In this document: in pieces, positions 36,848-46,539 of the stretch | Numbering within the stretch: position 1 is the stretch's first letter | Layout of the letters: the number at the start of each line of letters is the position of its first letter | NCBI RefSeq assembly: GCF_030649675.1 | Contig: NZ_JAUTDR010000002.1 | Coordinates: 62,001-126,000, forward strand | Length of the DNA: 64,000 nucleotides | DNA from: Haliea sp. E1-2-M8 | GTDB lineage: Bacteria > Pseudomonadota > Gammaproteobacteria > Pseudomonadales > Halieaceae | Direction: 5' to 3' | Made by a program: the position numbers and the translations under genes | The notes under the pieces: generated by a model | What the model was told of the DNA's origin: nothing | Databases searched by the model: none | Seen by the model: the letters and a program-made list of their open reading frames with translations, nothing else

Positions 36848-39388
36848 TCAGAACGACATTTCCCAGCGCATGCCGAGCGAAACAATTTCCCCGCTCAAGT
36901 TTTCATAACTGCCCAGCGCCTGGTACGACACAAATGCGCTGACGCCGTAGGCAAACTGCGCTGCGACGCCCGCGCCATAGATGAAGTAGCTGCTGTCCGG
37001 ATCATCGACGTCAATCAGCAGCGACTCTTCAGCTGCGGCGAAAGGATCGTTGGCGAAGCGGTAGCGTACGCCGTCGGCGCTGTCTTCGAATTCGCTGGTG
37101 TACTCCAGTCGCACATAGGGTGTTACTACGCCCCAGGAGGGCAAGAGCGTATAGCTGAGTTGACCGCTGGCAGTCAGACTCATGGATTCAAAGCCCTGTT
37201 TGTCGACCACGAGATCCAGACCACCGGCGCCGGTCTCGGTAAAGCCGTCGAATTCGCCGTCGAGATAGAAGAACCTCACCAGGGGGTCAAACTTGAATCC
37301 GCTGAAGTCCAGCGAATGGCCCACGTTAAGGCTGATGTAGTACTCGTTGCCATCGGTGGAGGCCTGCGCACGGCGGTTCACGCTGCCGCCGAAATCCTGG
37401 TAGACAATATTGCGTTCGGTTTCGACGTCAGACCAACCGTAGCTAGCCACTGCATCCATAAAACTGGCGCCGCGATAAACACTGCCGTAGAAGGCCAAAG
37501 CGTAATTGTCGGTGTCGGTGGAGGCGGCGTTAGCGTCAAAATCAACCTCGGTCTTGCCGACCGACAGCGACGTTCCCACAAACAGATTGTCATTGATCCG
37601 GTAATCGAGGCCACCAGTCAGGGTCTGGGCGTCGAAGTCGAAACCGGACTCCAGGCCGGTACGATCCTGCTCGCCGAAGCTGAGGTCACCGCGGACCCAG
37701 AGGCCCGCGCGACTGCCCGCCAGCAACTCGCCTTCGCCCTCGCTGTCACCGCTGGCGCCCATGCCCAGGGCCTTGCGGGACTCTTCCAGGGCGGCGTCGA
37801 GCTGGTCACCGGATACTACCGTATCGCCGTATCTGAGATTCAGCCCGGCCAGGCTGAGCCCTTTGGAACCGCCCTCCCGGACCCGCGCCATGCGCGCCCC
37901 GATATTGCGGAAGCGGGAAAAGGAGAGCACGCGCACGGATTTGCCCATGGCCGCCAGCTCCTCCGGGGTCAGCGCTTGCAACGCCACCAGCGCCTGCTTG
38001 GCAGTGGTTCCCTGACTGCGCAGATTGGTACAGAGGTTGAGCAGGTCTTCCTGGTCGGCGTTGTCCGGCTCCAGGCGGGTACAAATACTGTCGATACGGC
38101 GCGACACGCGCAACTCGTTGGGCGATGCGCTGGCGATCACGGTAGTGCCGTCTGCATCCTGCTTGCCGGTCACCCCTTCCTCGCCCGCTGCATCGCCGTC
38201 TACGTTGAAGCCGACCGTGGCGACATTGGAATCGCGCCCCTGCTGGTCGCGAATCAGGTAGGTGAAGGAATCGCCGCCAGTGAAGCCGGCAAAGGGTCGG
38301 TATACATAGCTGCCGTCGGGGTTGATCTGCAGCGTACCACCCATCGGGTCGGTCACCTTCACCACCGTGAGGGTGTCGCGATTGAAAAACAGGTCGTTGT
38401 CGAGCACGTTGCCGGTATCGAAGTCATCGGCGAAGTCGTCATCCACCGCGACCGGCGGTGAGGAGGCCTCGGGGCTGATAACGAAGCGGACGCTCGCCAC
38501 ACTGCTCTGCAGTTCACCATCGGAAGCGCGGTAACTGAAGCTTACCTCGCCCACGAACCCGGGGGCGGGGCTGTAGCTGAAGCTGCCACTGGAGTTGAGA
38601 GTCAGCGTACCGTTGCCCGGAGCCTGCTCCAGCACTGCGCTGAGGGCGTCGCCATCGGGATCCGAGTCATTGGCGAGGACATTGGCATCGGCAAAGTCAG
38701 CGCCGAAATCGTCATCCACAGCATTGGGAGCGTTGTTGACTGGCTCCGGCACCAGCAGGGTTGCGGTGGCAACGTTGCTCAACGACTCAAAGTCACCCGC
38801 CCGATAGGTGAAACTGTCAGTGCCGAAGAAATCCTCGTCGGGGACGTAGACGAAGGTACCACTCTGATTCAGGGTGAGACTGCCATTCTGGGGGCCGGTC
38901 ACCAGGCTGGCAGTAATCGGATCACCATCGGCATCGAAGTCATTGGACAGCACATTGCGGCCGGCATAATCGGCGCCAAAATTGTCATCCGCCGCAACCG
39001 GCGGGGTGTTGGTGGCCGGAATCGCGACCGTGCCGCAGCTCGGATCCACAGAGTTGTGGTAGGCGTTGGTGACGTTAATGATGGGCAGGCCGACAATATC
39101 GTCATTGGCGTCGAACAGGGCCAGGCGCACGTCCTGGTTGAGCGTCGCGGTATCTTCGTAGACATAGACCAGACAGGCGTTCTGGCCGGTGAAATCAACC
39201 ACTACCGCGCCGGGGTCACCGGGCGCGACGTTTTCGGCTCCCAGTACCTCAACCCTGACAATGGATGGGTCCTGCAACGCCACGCTCTGGTCGCGGCCGA
39301 CAGCGACCGGGGCGGCGCTGGCAAGAGAAGATAGCGTCAGGGCCGCCAGCCCTGCAGCGAATACCCTGGCGCGGTGACAAATATCCAT
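36848..39388 (-). CDS. Autotransporter with Ig-like/cadherin-like repeats
   Basis: About 846 residues. Signal peptide (cleavage near ASAAPVAV); three tandem Ig-like domains of about 95 residues (about 130-400), each beginning AxDDxFxxDF and containing NVLxNDxDxDGDxxx-type calcium-binding loops and a GSFxYxPxxGFxGxxSFxYR ending. A helical linker (about 430-560) leads to a C-terminal beta-barrel of about 280 residues ending in MRWEMSF with terminal Phe. Type V self-secretion is expected. ATG at 39388 begins the signal peptide; a GTG at 39409 is also open. Adjacent to the T1SS cargo gene, so two surface proteins are encoded side by side. Confidence 0.85.
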   Translation of the reverse strand: MDICHRARVFAAGLAALTLSSLASAAPVAVGRDQSVALQDPSIVRVEVLGAENVAPGDPGAVVVDFTGQNACLVYVYEDTATLNQDVRLALFDANDDIVGLPIINVTNAYHNSVDPSCGTVAIPATNTPPVAADDNFGADYAGRNVLSNDFDADGDPITASLVTGPQNGSLTLNQSGTFVYVPDEDFFGTDSFTYRAGDFESLSNVATATLLVPEPVNNAPNAVDDDFGADFADANVLANDSDPDGDALSAVLEQAPGNGTLTLNSSGSFSYSPAPGFVGEVSFSYRASDGELQSSVASVRFVISPEASSPPVAVDDDFADDFDTGNVLDNDLFFNRDTLTVVKVTDPMGGTLQINPDGSYVYRPFAGFTGGDSFTYLIRDQQGRDSNVATVGFNVDGDAAGEEGVTGKQDADGTTVIASASPNELRVSRRIDSICTRLEPDNADQEDLLNLCTNLRSQGTTAKQALVALQALTPEELAAMGKSVRVLSFSRFRNIGARMARVREGGSKGLSLAGLNLRYGDTVVSGDQLDAALEESRKALGMGASGDSEGEGELLAGSRAGLWVRGDLSFGEQDRTGLESGFDFDAQTLTGGLDYRINDNLFVGTSLSVGKTEVDFDANAASTDTDNYALAFYGSVYRGASFMDAVASYGWSDVETERNIVYQDFGGSVNRRAQASTDGNEYYISLNVGHSLDFSGFKFDPLVRFFYLDGEFDGFTETGAGGLDLVVDKQGFESMSLTASGQLSYTLLPSWGVVTPYVRLEYTSEFEDSADGVRYRFANDPFAAAEESLLIDVDDPDSSYFIYGAGVAAQFAYGVSAFVSYQALGSYENLSGEIVSLGMRWEMSF

Positions 39389-39723
39389 ATCCTGGCTTCC
39401 CCCAAACACCTCCCGGCACCCTGGTGCGGGCCATAGAGGTGGTATATCTATCTGTAATTATTTCTTATGACTGCCGTGTACACCGGAGCATACTACCGCG
39501 GGACAGCTTCGGAAGTATCGTCGCTGTAAGCGCAATCGTCAACGGACGCCGGGTGGTCGCTAAAAAAAGCGGCAGTGATGCCGCCGTATCTGCTAACGTT
39601 TTACCCTCTCTGCGCCGGAAACTCAAGCGACGCTCTCGGCCCGGCGCTCTGATCAGGTAACCAATGCAGCGGGAAGGCAGCGTCGACCGGAGCCGTGCCG
39701 ACGCCGTACCCGACTATGGCCGG
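39389..39723. other. Intergenic region between pilU and autotransporter
   Basis: About 335 bp without a gene. It contains the pilU terminator at 39562-39585 and, nearer 39430-39480, an AT-rich patch that could hold the autotransporter promoter. Confidence 0.5.
39562..39585 (-). terminator. Terminator downstream of pilU
   Basis: On the minus strand GCGGCA-TCAC-TGCCGC is followed by seven T residues, a textbook intrinsic terminator 140 bp beyond the pilU stop. Confidence 0.85.
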
Positions 39724-40839
39724 CTAGATCTTTTCCAGCTGCATATCATCCATGCCACCCAGGTCGCCGCTCTTGTTGACCCGGATGTGCAGGGACACAT
39801 TGTTACGGGAGTCGGCGAACTCCACCGCCACCTCCGCACTGATGGTGCCCGCCTCGTACAGCGCGATCAGTGACTGATCGAACGTGTGCATGCCGTAACT
39901 GTGCCCGGCCTTGATCGCCTCGTGAATGTCCCCGAACTCGTGGCGCTCTATCAGGTCCTTGACCCGGGGCGTGTTGATCAGCACTTCGGTGGCAGCGGTT
40001 TTTTTTCCATCCAGGGTCGGCACCAGCCGCTGACAGACAATCGCCCGCAAGTTGTCGGCAATGCGTGGCAGCTCCTGGTTGTAGTTCTCTATCGCAAAGA
40101 AGCTGATCATGCGCTCGATCGCCGAAACCGAATTATTCGAGTGCAGAGTGCTCAGGCACAAGTGGCCGGTGTTGGCAAACTTGAGGGCGTACTCCATGCT
40201 CTCGGTGTCGCGGATTTCCCCGACCAGGATTACGTTCGGGGCCTCGCGCATTGCCGAGCGCATGCCGGTGCTGAAGGATTCGGTATCCACCCCTATCTCG
40301 CGCTGCGCCACCACCGACTTCTTGTGCTTGTGCAGATATTCGATCGGCTCCTCCAGCGTCAGGATGTGGCCCGCGGCATTGCTGTTACGGTAGTCCACCA
40401 TCGCTGCCAGGGTAGTGGACTTGCCACTGCCGGTGGCACCGACCACCAGCACCAGCCCGTTCTTCTGCATCACCAGGTCTTCCAGCACCTTGGGCAGAGA
40501 CAGGCTGTCGATGGTCGGTATCTCACTGTGCACGTAGCGGAAAACCAGTGAAACTTCGCCGCGCTGGCGAAACGCATTGGCGCGGAAACGACCGACCTTC
40601 TGGATACTGACGCCGAAGTCCACCTCACCGTGTTCCTCGAAGTCCCTGATCTTGGCGTCGGTGGCCAGCGAGCGGAATATGCGCTCCACGTGCCCCGGTT
40701 CCAGTTCGTCTCCCATCCAGGCGAAACCGCCGGGACCCTTGAACAGAATCTTGGCCCCCGTGTGCAGGTACATGTCCTCACCGCCCTTGGTCACCATGAC
40801 CGACAGGTAGGGCGCGATTTCGAGATCAGTTACTGCCAT
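39724..40839 (-). CDS. pilU: Type IV pilus retraction ATPase PilU-like
   Basis: A 371-residue secretion ATPase. Walker A GATGSGKST is at residues 134-142, the Asp box VILVGEIRDTESM follows, and the His box TGHLCLSTLHSNN is intact. The N-terminus (MAVTDLEIAPYLSVMVTKGGEDMYL) and the acidic C-terminal tail resemble PilU rather than PilT. PilU assists PilT in pilus retraction for twitching. No pilT is next to it here, which is unusual since the two are often adjacent. Confidence 0.88.
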   Translation of the reverse strand: MAVTDLEIAPYLSVMVTKGGEDMYLHTGAKILFKGPGGFAWMGDELEPGHVERIFRSLATDAKIRDFEEHGEVDFGVSIQKVGRFRANAFRQRGEVSLVFRYVHSEIPTIDSLSLPKVLEDLVMQKNGLVLVVGATGSGKSTTLAAMVDYRNSNAAGHILTLEEPIEYLHKHKKSVVAQREIGVDTESFSTGMRSAMREAPNVILVGEIRDTESMEYALKFANTGHLCLSTLHSNNSVSAIERMISFFAIENYNQELPRIADNLRAIVCQRLVPTLDGKKTAATEVLINTPRVKDLIERHEFGDIHEAIKAGHSYGMHTFDQSLIALYEAGTISAEVAVEFADSRNNVSLHIRVNKSGDLGGMDDMQLEKI

Positions 40840-40901
40840 AGGTCACTCCTCCTGGAGGCGTTTATTCGGATACGGCGTCCAGCGCCGGCTGACTGCTGCT
40901 G

Positions 40902-42962
40902 TCACCAGTGGCCGCCACGCATCACCTGGGAAAACAACCTGCGCGCCAGGGCCAGGCGCGACGAGGGCAGGTTCGCAAGCTCCGCCGCGGTCTCAGCTTC
41001 GCTCAGCCCCCGGGCCGCGGGCGAGTCGGGAAACAGTTCGTAGGCCTGACTGAGGAAGGCCTCGGTGACACTGGGCAGGGTCGCCTGGGCCACCGCCCCC
41101 GCCACACCCAGCGAGGTTGAGACTTTCTTGGTCCGGGTCACGATGGCTTTCATCACCAGATCCCTGGCCTGCTCCGGAGAGAGAGTGGGAAAGGCCTTGT
41201 AAAGCCCGGTGGGGGCAATCATCGGCGTGCGCACCAGCGGCATGTGGATGGTGGTGAACTCAATATTGCAGTGTCTGAACTCCGGCGCCGCACACAGGCT
41301 GAATGCGTCCAGCGCCGCCTTGGAAGCCACGTAGGCAGAAAAGCGCGGCGGGCTGGTGAGCACACCGATCGAGGAGATGTTGATGATGTGCCCCTCATGG
41401 CGCGCCTCCATGCCCGGCAGAAAACCGGTAATCAACCTCAGCGCGCCGAAATAGTTGAGCTGCATGGTGCGCTCGAAATCGTGAAAGCGATCATAGCTGT
41501 AGCGCACTGAGCGGCGAATGGAGCGGCCGGCATTGTTGATCAGGATGTCCGCGCCACCGAGGTCGGCGGTGACGTCCTGCACCAGGCGGTCACAGGCCTC
41601 GAGATCGGAGACGTCGCAGGCGTAGGCCCGGGCAGTGCCGCCTGCCGCGGCTATCTCCGCCAGGGTGGCGTCCAGTTTCTCCACCGTGCGCGCCACCAGC
41701 ACCACCTGCGCATCGGCCCGCGCCAGCCGCAGGGCGCATTCGTGGCCGATACCCGACGTGGCTCCGGTGACAACGACAACCTTGCCGCGCACGCGCCGGC
41801 GCAGGGCTGCCAGAGTGGGGCGACCCACCAGCCGATCAAACAGGCTATCAACCTCCGCTACAACGGAAGCCGAATCCTTGCGCAGGAAGTGCAGCCAGTA
41901 ATCCCAGATCGCAGGGGCATACTCCTCGAAGGGCGGACAGATGATACCCGCAGGTTCCAGCAGGGCGCGGGTGCGGGTGGAGTCAAAATGGGTCGGATAA
42001 TTGATATAAGAGACCACCTGCGGCGGTATACCCATGCGGCCGAGCAGGCGCTCGCCCAGCGTCTTCACCGGCTGCAGACGGCCAATGCCCTTGCCCGCCA
42101 GGCGTGTCGCGGCATCGACCAGGGATACGTCAACCGCGTGCAAACGGGGGCCGTGAGAGACCCGCATGAGGGTCTTGAGTACCTCGCCGACCCGAATACC
42201 GTCAGGATCGGTGAGAAAAAAACACTCGCGGTCGTGACCCGGCAGGTGTGCCAGATGATCCATGGCCTTGACCACATAGTCGACCGGCACGATATTGAGC
42301 AGGCCGGCCTTGTTCATCAGCAGCGGAAAGCCCTCCGGCACCACGCTGCTCAGATTGTGCAGGGTCTCGAAGAAATAATAGGGGCCGTCAATCTTGTCCA
42401 TCTCGCCGGTACGCGAGTGGCCCACGACCATGCCGGGGCGGTAGATGCGCCATTTCATGCGCTTTTCCGCGCGCACGATACCTTCGGATTCGTGTTTGGT
42501 CTGGAAGTAGGGATGATCCAGCGCGCCGGCCTCCTCGAACATCTCCTCGGTAAAGGTACCCTCGTACAGCCCTGCTGCTGCGATCGAACTGACCTGGTGG
42601 AAACAACCGGCCTTCAGCGCCTTCGCCAACACGACTGCCTGCCGGGTCCCCTCGACATTGCTGCTGCGCTGGCTGGCGGCGCTGGCCTTCAGGTCGTAAA
42701 TGGCAGCGAGATGGAAGAAGTGATCGATCTTGCCTGCATGCTGCCGTATCCAGGCGGGCTTCACGCCCAGCTTGGGCAGGCCAAGGTCGCCCTCCACCGC
42801 AATCACCTGTTGCCGGGTTGCCCCCCAAAGCTGCCTGAGGCCGTCGACCTTGGCCAGGGAACCGGACCGCACCAGCAGATAAACGCGCCCGCCCCTGTCC
42901 AGCAGCCTCGGCACCAGAAACCTGCCGATAAAGCCCGTGCCTCCGGTCACGAAGTAATTCAT
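40902..42962 (-). CDS. Two-domain fatty acyl-CoA reductase
   Basis: A 686-residue fusion of two Rossmann enzymes. Residues 1-370 form an NAD-binding reductase (TGGTGFIGRFL at 7-17; YFQTKHESEG active-site motif around 150) and residues 385-660 are a classical SDR (VTGATSGIGHECAL; NNAGRSIRRS; YVASKAA). This architecture matches Marinobacter Maqu_2507-type enzymes that reduce acyl-CoA to fatty alcohol. It would provide alcohols for wax esters or lipids. Standing between pilU and the SulP gene, it appears to be a single-gene unit. Assignment is from family architecture; the exact substrate is inference. Confidence 0.85.
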   Translation of the reverse strand: MNYFVTGGTGFIGRFLVPRLLDRGGRVYLLVRSGSLAKVDGLRQLWGATRQQVIAVEGDLGLPKLGVKPAWIRQHAGKIDHFFHLAAIYDLKASAASQRSSNVEGTRQAVVLAKALKAGCFHQVSSIAAAGLYEGTFTEEMFEEAGALDHPYFQTKHESEGIVRAEKRMKWRIYRPGMVVGHSRTGEMDKIDGPYYFFETLHNLSSVVPEGFPLLMNKAGLLNIVPVDYVVKAMDHLAHLPGHDRECFFLTDPDGIRVGEVLKTLMRVSHGPRLHAVDVSLVDAATRLAGKGIGRLQPVKTLGERLLGRMGIPPQVVSYINYPTHFDSTRTRALLEPAGIICPPFEEYAPAIWDYWLHFLRKDSASVVAEVDSLFDRLVGRPTLAALRRRVRGKVVVVTGATSGIGHECALRLARADAQVVLVARTVEKLDATLAEIAAAGGTARAYACDVSDLEACDRLVQDVTADLGGADILINNAGRSIRRSVRYSYDRFHDFERTMQLNYFGALRLITGFLPGMEARHEGHIINISSIGVLTSPPRFSAYVASKAALDAFSLCAAPEFRHCNIEFTTIHMPLVRTPMIAPTGLYKAFPTLSPEQARDLVMKAIVTRTKKVSTSLGVAGAVAQATLPSVTEAFLSQAYELFPDSPAARGLSEAETAAELANLPSSRLALARRLFSQVMRGGHW

Positions 42963-43064
42963 CTTGTTATCTCCGCTGCGTCAGTACCGGAACACATTAC
43001 TGGCAAAGGCTCGGCTTGTCACCGCCGCGCGGGCACCAACGGCCAAGGACACTTCGCCGAGCCG

Positions 43065-44837
43065 TCAAATCACCCAGTTGTGGGGCTTGTTCTGGTGTGC
43101 CTCGTCCTCCACCGCCATCACGTGCTTGACCGCGTGGTGCTGGGACATGAACACCTTGCCGCTAAGCTCCTCCAGAAAATGGGTGTGCCGCAATACGTCC
43201 ATCACCGGCCCCTTCACTTCCGACAGGTGCAGGGTGATATTGCGGTCCCGCAACTGGCGGTTGATGGATTCCAGCGCCTCCAGCGCGCTCAGGTCAATCT
43301 CGTTGACCGCGGTGCACATCAGGATCACGTGGCGGGCATCCGGCTGCTCGTCGAGCAGGGCGTAAAGGCGCGACTCGACGAAGCTGGCGTTGGCAAAGTA
43401 CAGGCTTTCGTCGATACGCAGGGAGAGGATGTCACTGCGGGTAATAACCTCGTGGCGATCGACGTTGCGGTAGTGTTCGGTGCCCGGCACCTCGCCCACT
43501 ACCGCCATGTGGGGCCGCGAGGTCTTGTACAGGTGCAGCGCCAGCGACGCCAGTACGCCGCAGGCCACGCCGGTCTCCACCCCGAGACCGAGAGTGACAA
43601 ATATCGTGATCGCCACCGCCACGAAATCCGAGAGACCGTAGTCCCAGGTTCGCTTGAGGATCGAAAAGTCCACCAGCGACAGCACGGCAACAATGATGGT
43701 TGCCGCCAGGGTGGCGTTGGGCAGGTAGGCAAGGTACGGGGTGAAAAACAGGGCCGACAGGCCGATCCCCAGGGCGGTCAGAATACCGGACGCCGGGGTC
43801 GCGGCACCGGCGTCGAAGTTGACAATGGAGCGGGCAAAACCGCCGGTGACAGGATAGCCACCGGAAAAGGCCGCGGCCATGTTGGACGCCCCGAGACCGA
43901 TCAGCTCCTGGTCCGGCATGATCCGCTGGCGCCGCCGGGCCGCCAGCGTATGCCCCACCGACACCGACTCGACAAAGCCGATAATGGAAATCAGCAGCGC
44001 CGATACCAGCAGCTCGCGCCAGGCCGGATGCACCAGCACCGGCATGGTAAAGTCCGGCAGACCGGCGGGAATGTGCCCGACCAGCGACACCCCGCGCGCG
44101 CCGAGATCAAGATAGTAGGCCGCGACGCTGGTGCCGATCACCGCGAACACCGGCCCGGTCCGGGTCAGCATGCCGGCCCAGTAGTCCGACAAACCCAGGC
44201 GCAGCAACAGGGGTTTCAGGCCGCTGCGCACCCACAGCAGGAACAGCAGCGTCGCCCCCCCGGTGACCAGGGTGGGAAGGTGGGAGTCGGCAACGGTGCC
44301 GCCAAGACTGGTGACCAGTTGCAACAGGTTATCCCCGCTCGCCTTGATACCGAGGATATGCCGCACCTGGCTGATCGCGATAATCACACCGGAAGCGGTT
44401 ATGAAGCCGGCGATAACCGGGTGCGAAAGAAAGCTGGCGAGAAAGCCCAGGCGCAGGACGCCAAACACCAGCAGCATGCCGCCGGACATCAGGGACAGCA
44501 GGATCGCCGCTTCGATATAGGCGACGCTACCCGCGTCGGCAATCTGTGCCACGGCCGAAGCGGTCATCAGCGACACCACCGCCACCGGCCCCACCGACAG
44601 CGTGGTGCTGGTACCGAACACGGCGTACGCCACCAGCGGCAGCATGCTGGCGTACAGCCCCATCTCCGGCGGCAGACCCGCCAGCATGGCGTAGGCCAGG
44701 GACTGCGGAATGAGCATGACGGTCACAATCAACGCCGCGAGGCCATCGTCCATGAACGCGCCGCGGTTGTAGCGACGACCCCAGTCCAGTATCGGCAGGT
44801 AGCGCCTCAGCCTGTGCAAATACTCAACCCTCGCCAA
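43065..44837 (-). CDS. SulP-family anion transporter with STAS domain
   Basis: A 590-residue protein with 10-14 membrane helices (residues about 20-420) and a C-terminal STAS domain (about 450-560; ILMCTAVNEIDLSALEALESI). The SulP signature PQSLAYAMLAGLPPEMGLYAS is near residue 42. It overlaps the end of the DUF442-SQR gene by 14 bp, so it is the last gene of the sulfide-oxidation operon and may export sulfite/sulfate, or import sulfate/bicarbonate. Confidence 0.9.
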   Translation of the reverse strand: MARVEYLHRLRRYLPILDWGRRYNRGAFMDDGLAALIVTVMLIPQSLAYAMLAGLPPEMGLYASMLPLVAYAVFGTSTTLSVGPVAVVSLMTASAVAQIADAGSVAYIEAAILLSLMSGGMLLVFGVLRLGFLASFLSHPVIAGFITASGVIIAISQVRHILGIKASGDNLLQLVTSLGGTVADSHLPTLVTGGATLLFLLWVRSGLKPLLLRLGLSDYWAGMLTRTGPVFAVIGTSVAAYYLDLGARGVSLVGHIPAGLPDFTMPVLVHPAWRELLVSALLISIIGFVESVSVGHTLAARRRQRIMPDQELIGLGASNMAAAFSGGYPVTGGFARSIVNFDAGAATPASGILTALGIGLSALFFTPYLAYLPNATLAATIIVAVLSLVDFSILKRTWDYGLSDFVAVAITIFVTLGLGVETGVACGVLASLALHLYKTSRPHMAVVGEVPGTEHYRNVDRHEVITRSDILSLRIDESLYFANASFVESRLYALLDEQPDARHVILMCTAVNEIDLSALEALESINRQLRDRNITLHLSEVKGPVMDVLRHTHFLEELSGKVFMSQHHAVKHVMAVEDEAHQNKPHNWVI

Positions 44838-46497
44838 TTACCGGGCTTGCCAGCCACTCCTTGCCCCGCAACATCGCTTTCCAGTAGATCGGTGGCAGCA
44901 TCCGCTCTTTCAAAAACCAGGCCGCGCGACTGGGGCGGGTTCCGTCTATGAGCCAGCGCGGCATACTCGGCAACAGCTTACCACCGTAGCCAAACTCCGC
45001 GAGCACGATTTTGCCGCGCTCTACCGTCAGCGGGCAGGAACCGTAGCCATTGTAATGTGCGACACCACGCACCCGGCCCATGTCGGCCAGCAGATTGTTG
45101 GCCACCACCGGGGCCTGCATCCGCGCGGCCGCCGCGGTCTTGGCATTGGGCGCGTTCATCACGTCCCCCAGGGCCCAGATATTCTCAAAGCGCTTGTGCC
45201 GCAGCGTGGCCTGGTCTACGTCTACCCAACCGTTCTCGTCCGCCAGCGGGCTGGCGCGTATGAAATCGGGCGCTGTCTGCGGCGGCACCACATGCAGCAG
45301 GTCGAAATAGCGGGAAACGCGCTCCACTTTGCCGTCGGCATCCGTGTGCTCGAACCAGACGGTGCGCTGCTCGCCGTCCACCCGGACCAGGCGCTGGTTG
45401 AAATTGAGCTGGACGCCGTAGGCCTCGACATACTTCATCAGCGCCGGCACATAGTCCTGCACCCCGAACAGCACCGCCCCGGCGCTATGGAAGTCGACCT
45501 CAATACTGTCCAGACATTTCTCCCGGCGCCAGTGGTCGGCGGAAAGGTACATGGCCTTCTGCGGCGCCCCGGCACACTTTATCGGCATCGGCGGCTGGGT
45601 GAACAGCGCCCGGCCACCGCGCAAATTGCGCACCAATTGCCAGGTATAGGGGGCAAGGTCGAAACGGTAATTGGAGGTGACCCCGTTGCGTCCCAGGGTA
45701 TCGGTAAGGCCCTCAATGCCGTCCCAGTTCAGCTTGAGCCCGGCGGCTACAATCAGCCGCCGGTAGCGCAGGATCCGGCAGCCCTCGAGAATTACCGAGT
45801 GCCGCGCGGGATCAAAGGCGGCCACCGCGGCCTTGACCCAGTCGACACCCTTCGGAATAAGCGATGCCATCGTCTTTGCAGTTTGCGCCGGTTTGAAAAT
45901 CCCCGCACCGACAAAGGTCCAGCCGGGCTGGTAGTAGTGAATGTCCGCCGGGTCGACAATGGCCACGCTCAGGCTCTTGTCCCTCGCCAGCAAGCTGGAC
46001 GCCACTGCGATACCGCCGGCTCCGCCGCCCACGACCACCACGTCATATTCCGCCAGCACCATGCCGCCGTCCTTGACCCCGCTGCCCGCAACACGCGCAA
46101 CAACGCCGGTCATGTCGTAGCCAGCCTCCCTGGCGCGACGGACAATTTCCGCGAGGCCCGGGCCGGCGCCGCCGCGGGACAGTGCCCAGAGGGTGGTCGA
46201 GCGCATCCCGGTGCGACAGTAGGCATGCACGGGGCCGGTTGCGTCTGCCAGCAGGCGACCAAATTCCGCAGCCTCCTCATCGCGCACATTGCCCGATGTC
46301 ACCGGCAGGTAGTGTGCCTCGATCCCCACCGCTTCGGCCGCGCGCTTGATCTCGGCAAAGGCCGGCTGGTCCGCACCCTCGCCATCGGGCCGGTTACAGA
46401 GGATATGCCGAACCCCCTGGGCAGCGAGTGCCGGCATGTCGTCGCTGCCAACCTGGCCGGATACCGTCAGGTCGTCGTCCAGAACTCTGATTTGCAT
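44824..46497 (-). CDS. DUF442 phosphatase-like domain fused to sulfide:quinone oxidoreductase-like domain
   Basis: A 557-residue fusion. Residues 1-110 are a DUF442/TIGR01244 domain with the PTP-like loop HAYCRTGMRS (Cys94). Residues 150-557 are an FAD-dependent SQR: Rossmann GGGAGG at 157-162, YYQPGWTFVGAGIF, and two likely redox cysteines in PIKCAGAPQK and YGSCPLTV, corresponding to the SQR disulfide pair. It would oxidise sulfide to persulfide and pass electrons to quinone. The neighbours (persulfide dioxygenase-like MBL protein, SulP, FisR-like activator) support this. The DUF442 half may act on sulfane sulfur; that part is inference. Confidence 0.88.
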   Translation of the reverse strand: MQIRVLDDDLTVSGQVGSDDMPALAAQGVRHILCNRPDGEGADQPAFAEIKRAAEAVGIEAHYLPVTSGNVRDEEAAEFGRLLADATGPVHAYCRTGMRSTTLWALSRGGAGPGLAEIVRRAREAGYDMTGVVARVAGSGVKDGGMVLAEYDVVVVGGGAGGIAVASSLLARDKSLSVAIVDPADIHYYQPGWTFVGAGIFKPAQTAKTMASLIPKGVDWVKAAVAAFDPARHSVILEGCRILRYRRLIVAAGLKLNWDGIEGLTDTLGRNGVTSNYRFDLAPYTWQLVRNLRGGRALFTQPPMPIKCAGAPQKAMYLSADHWRREKCLDSIEVDFHSAGAVLFGVQDYVPALMKYVEAYGVQLNFNQRLVRVDGEQRTVWFEHTDADGKVERVSRYFDLLHVVPPQTAPDFIRASPLADENGWVDVDQATLRHKRFENIWALGDVMNAPNAKTAAAARMQAPVVANNLLADMGRVRGVAHYNGYGSCPLTVERGKIVLAEFGYGGKLLPSMPRWLIDGTRPSRAAWFLKERMLPPIYWKAMLRGKEWLASPVIGEG

Positions 46498-46539
46498 GTG
46501 ATTTCCCTCGTTGAAAGGCCGGGTAGAAGTATTCCCGAC

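Noticed and set aside
41742-44951. Very long plus-strand open frame (about 1069 codons) opposite the acyl reductase and SulP genes
   Set aside because: It is antisense to two well-supported genes, has no recognisable domain, and its His/Gln/Arg-rich composition is typical of antisense frames in high-GC DNA.
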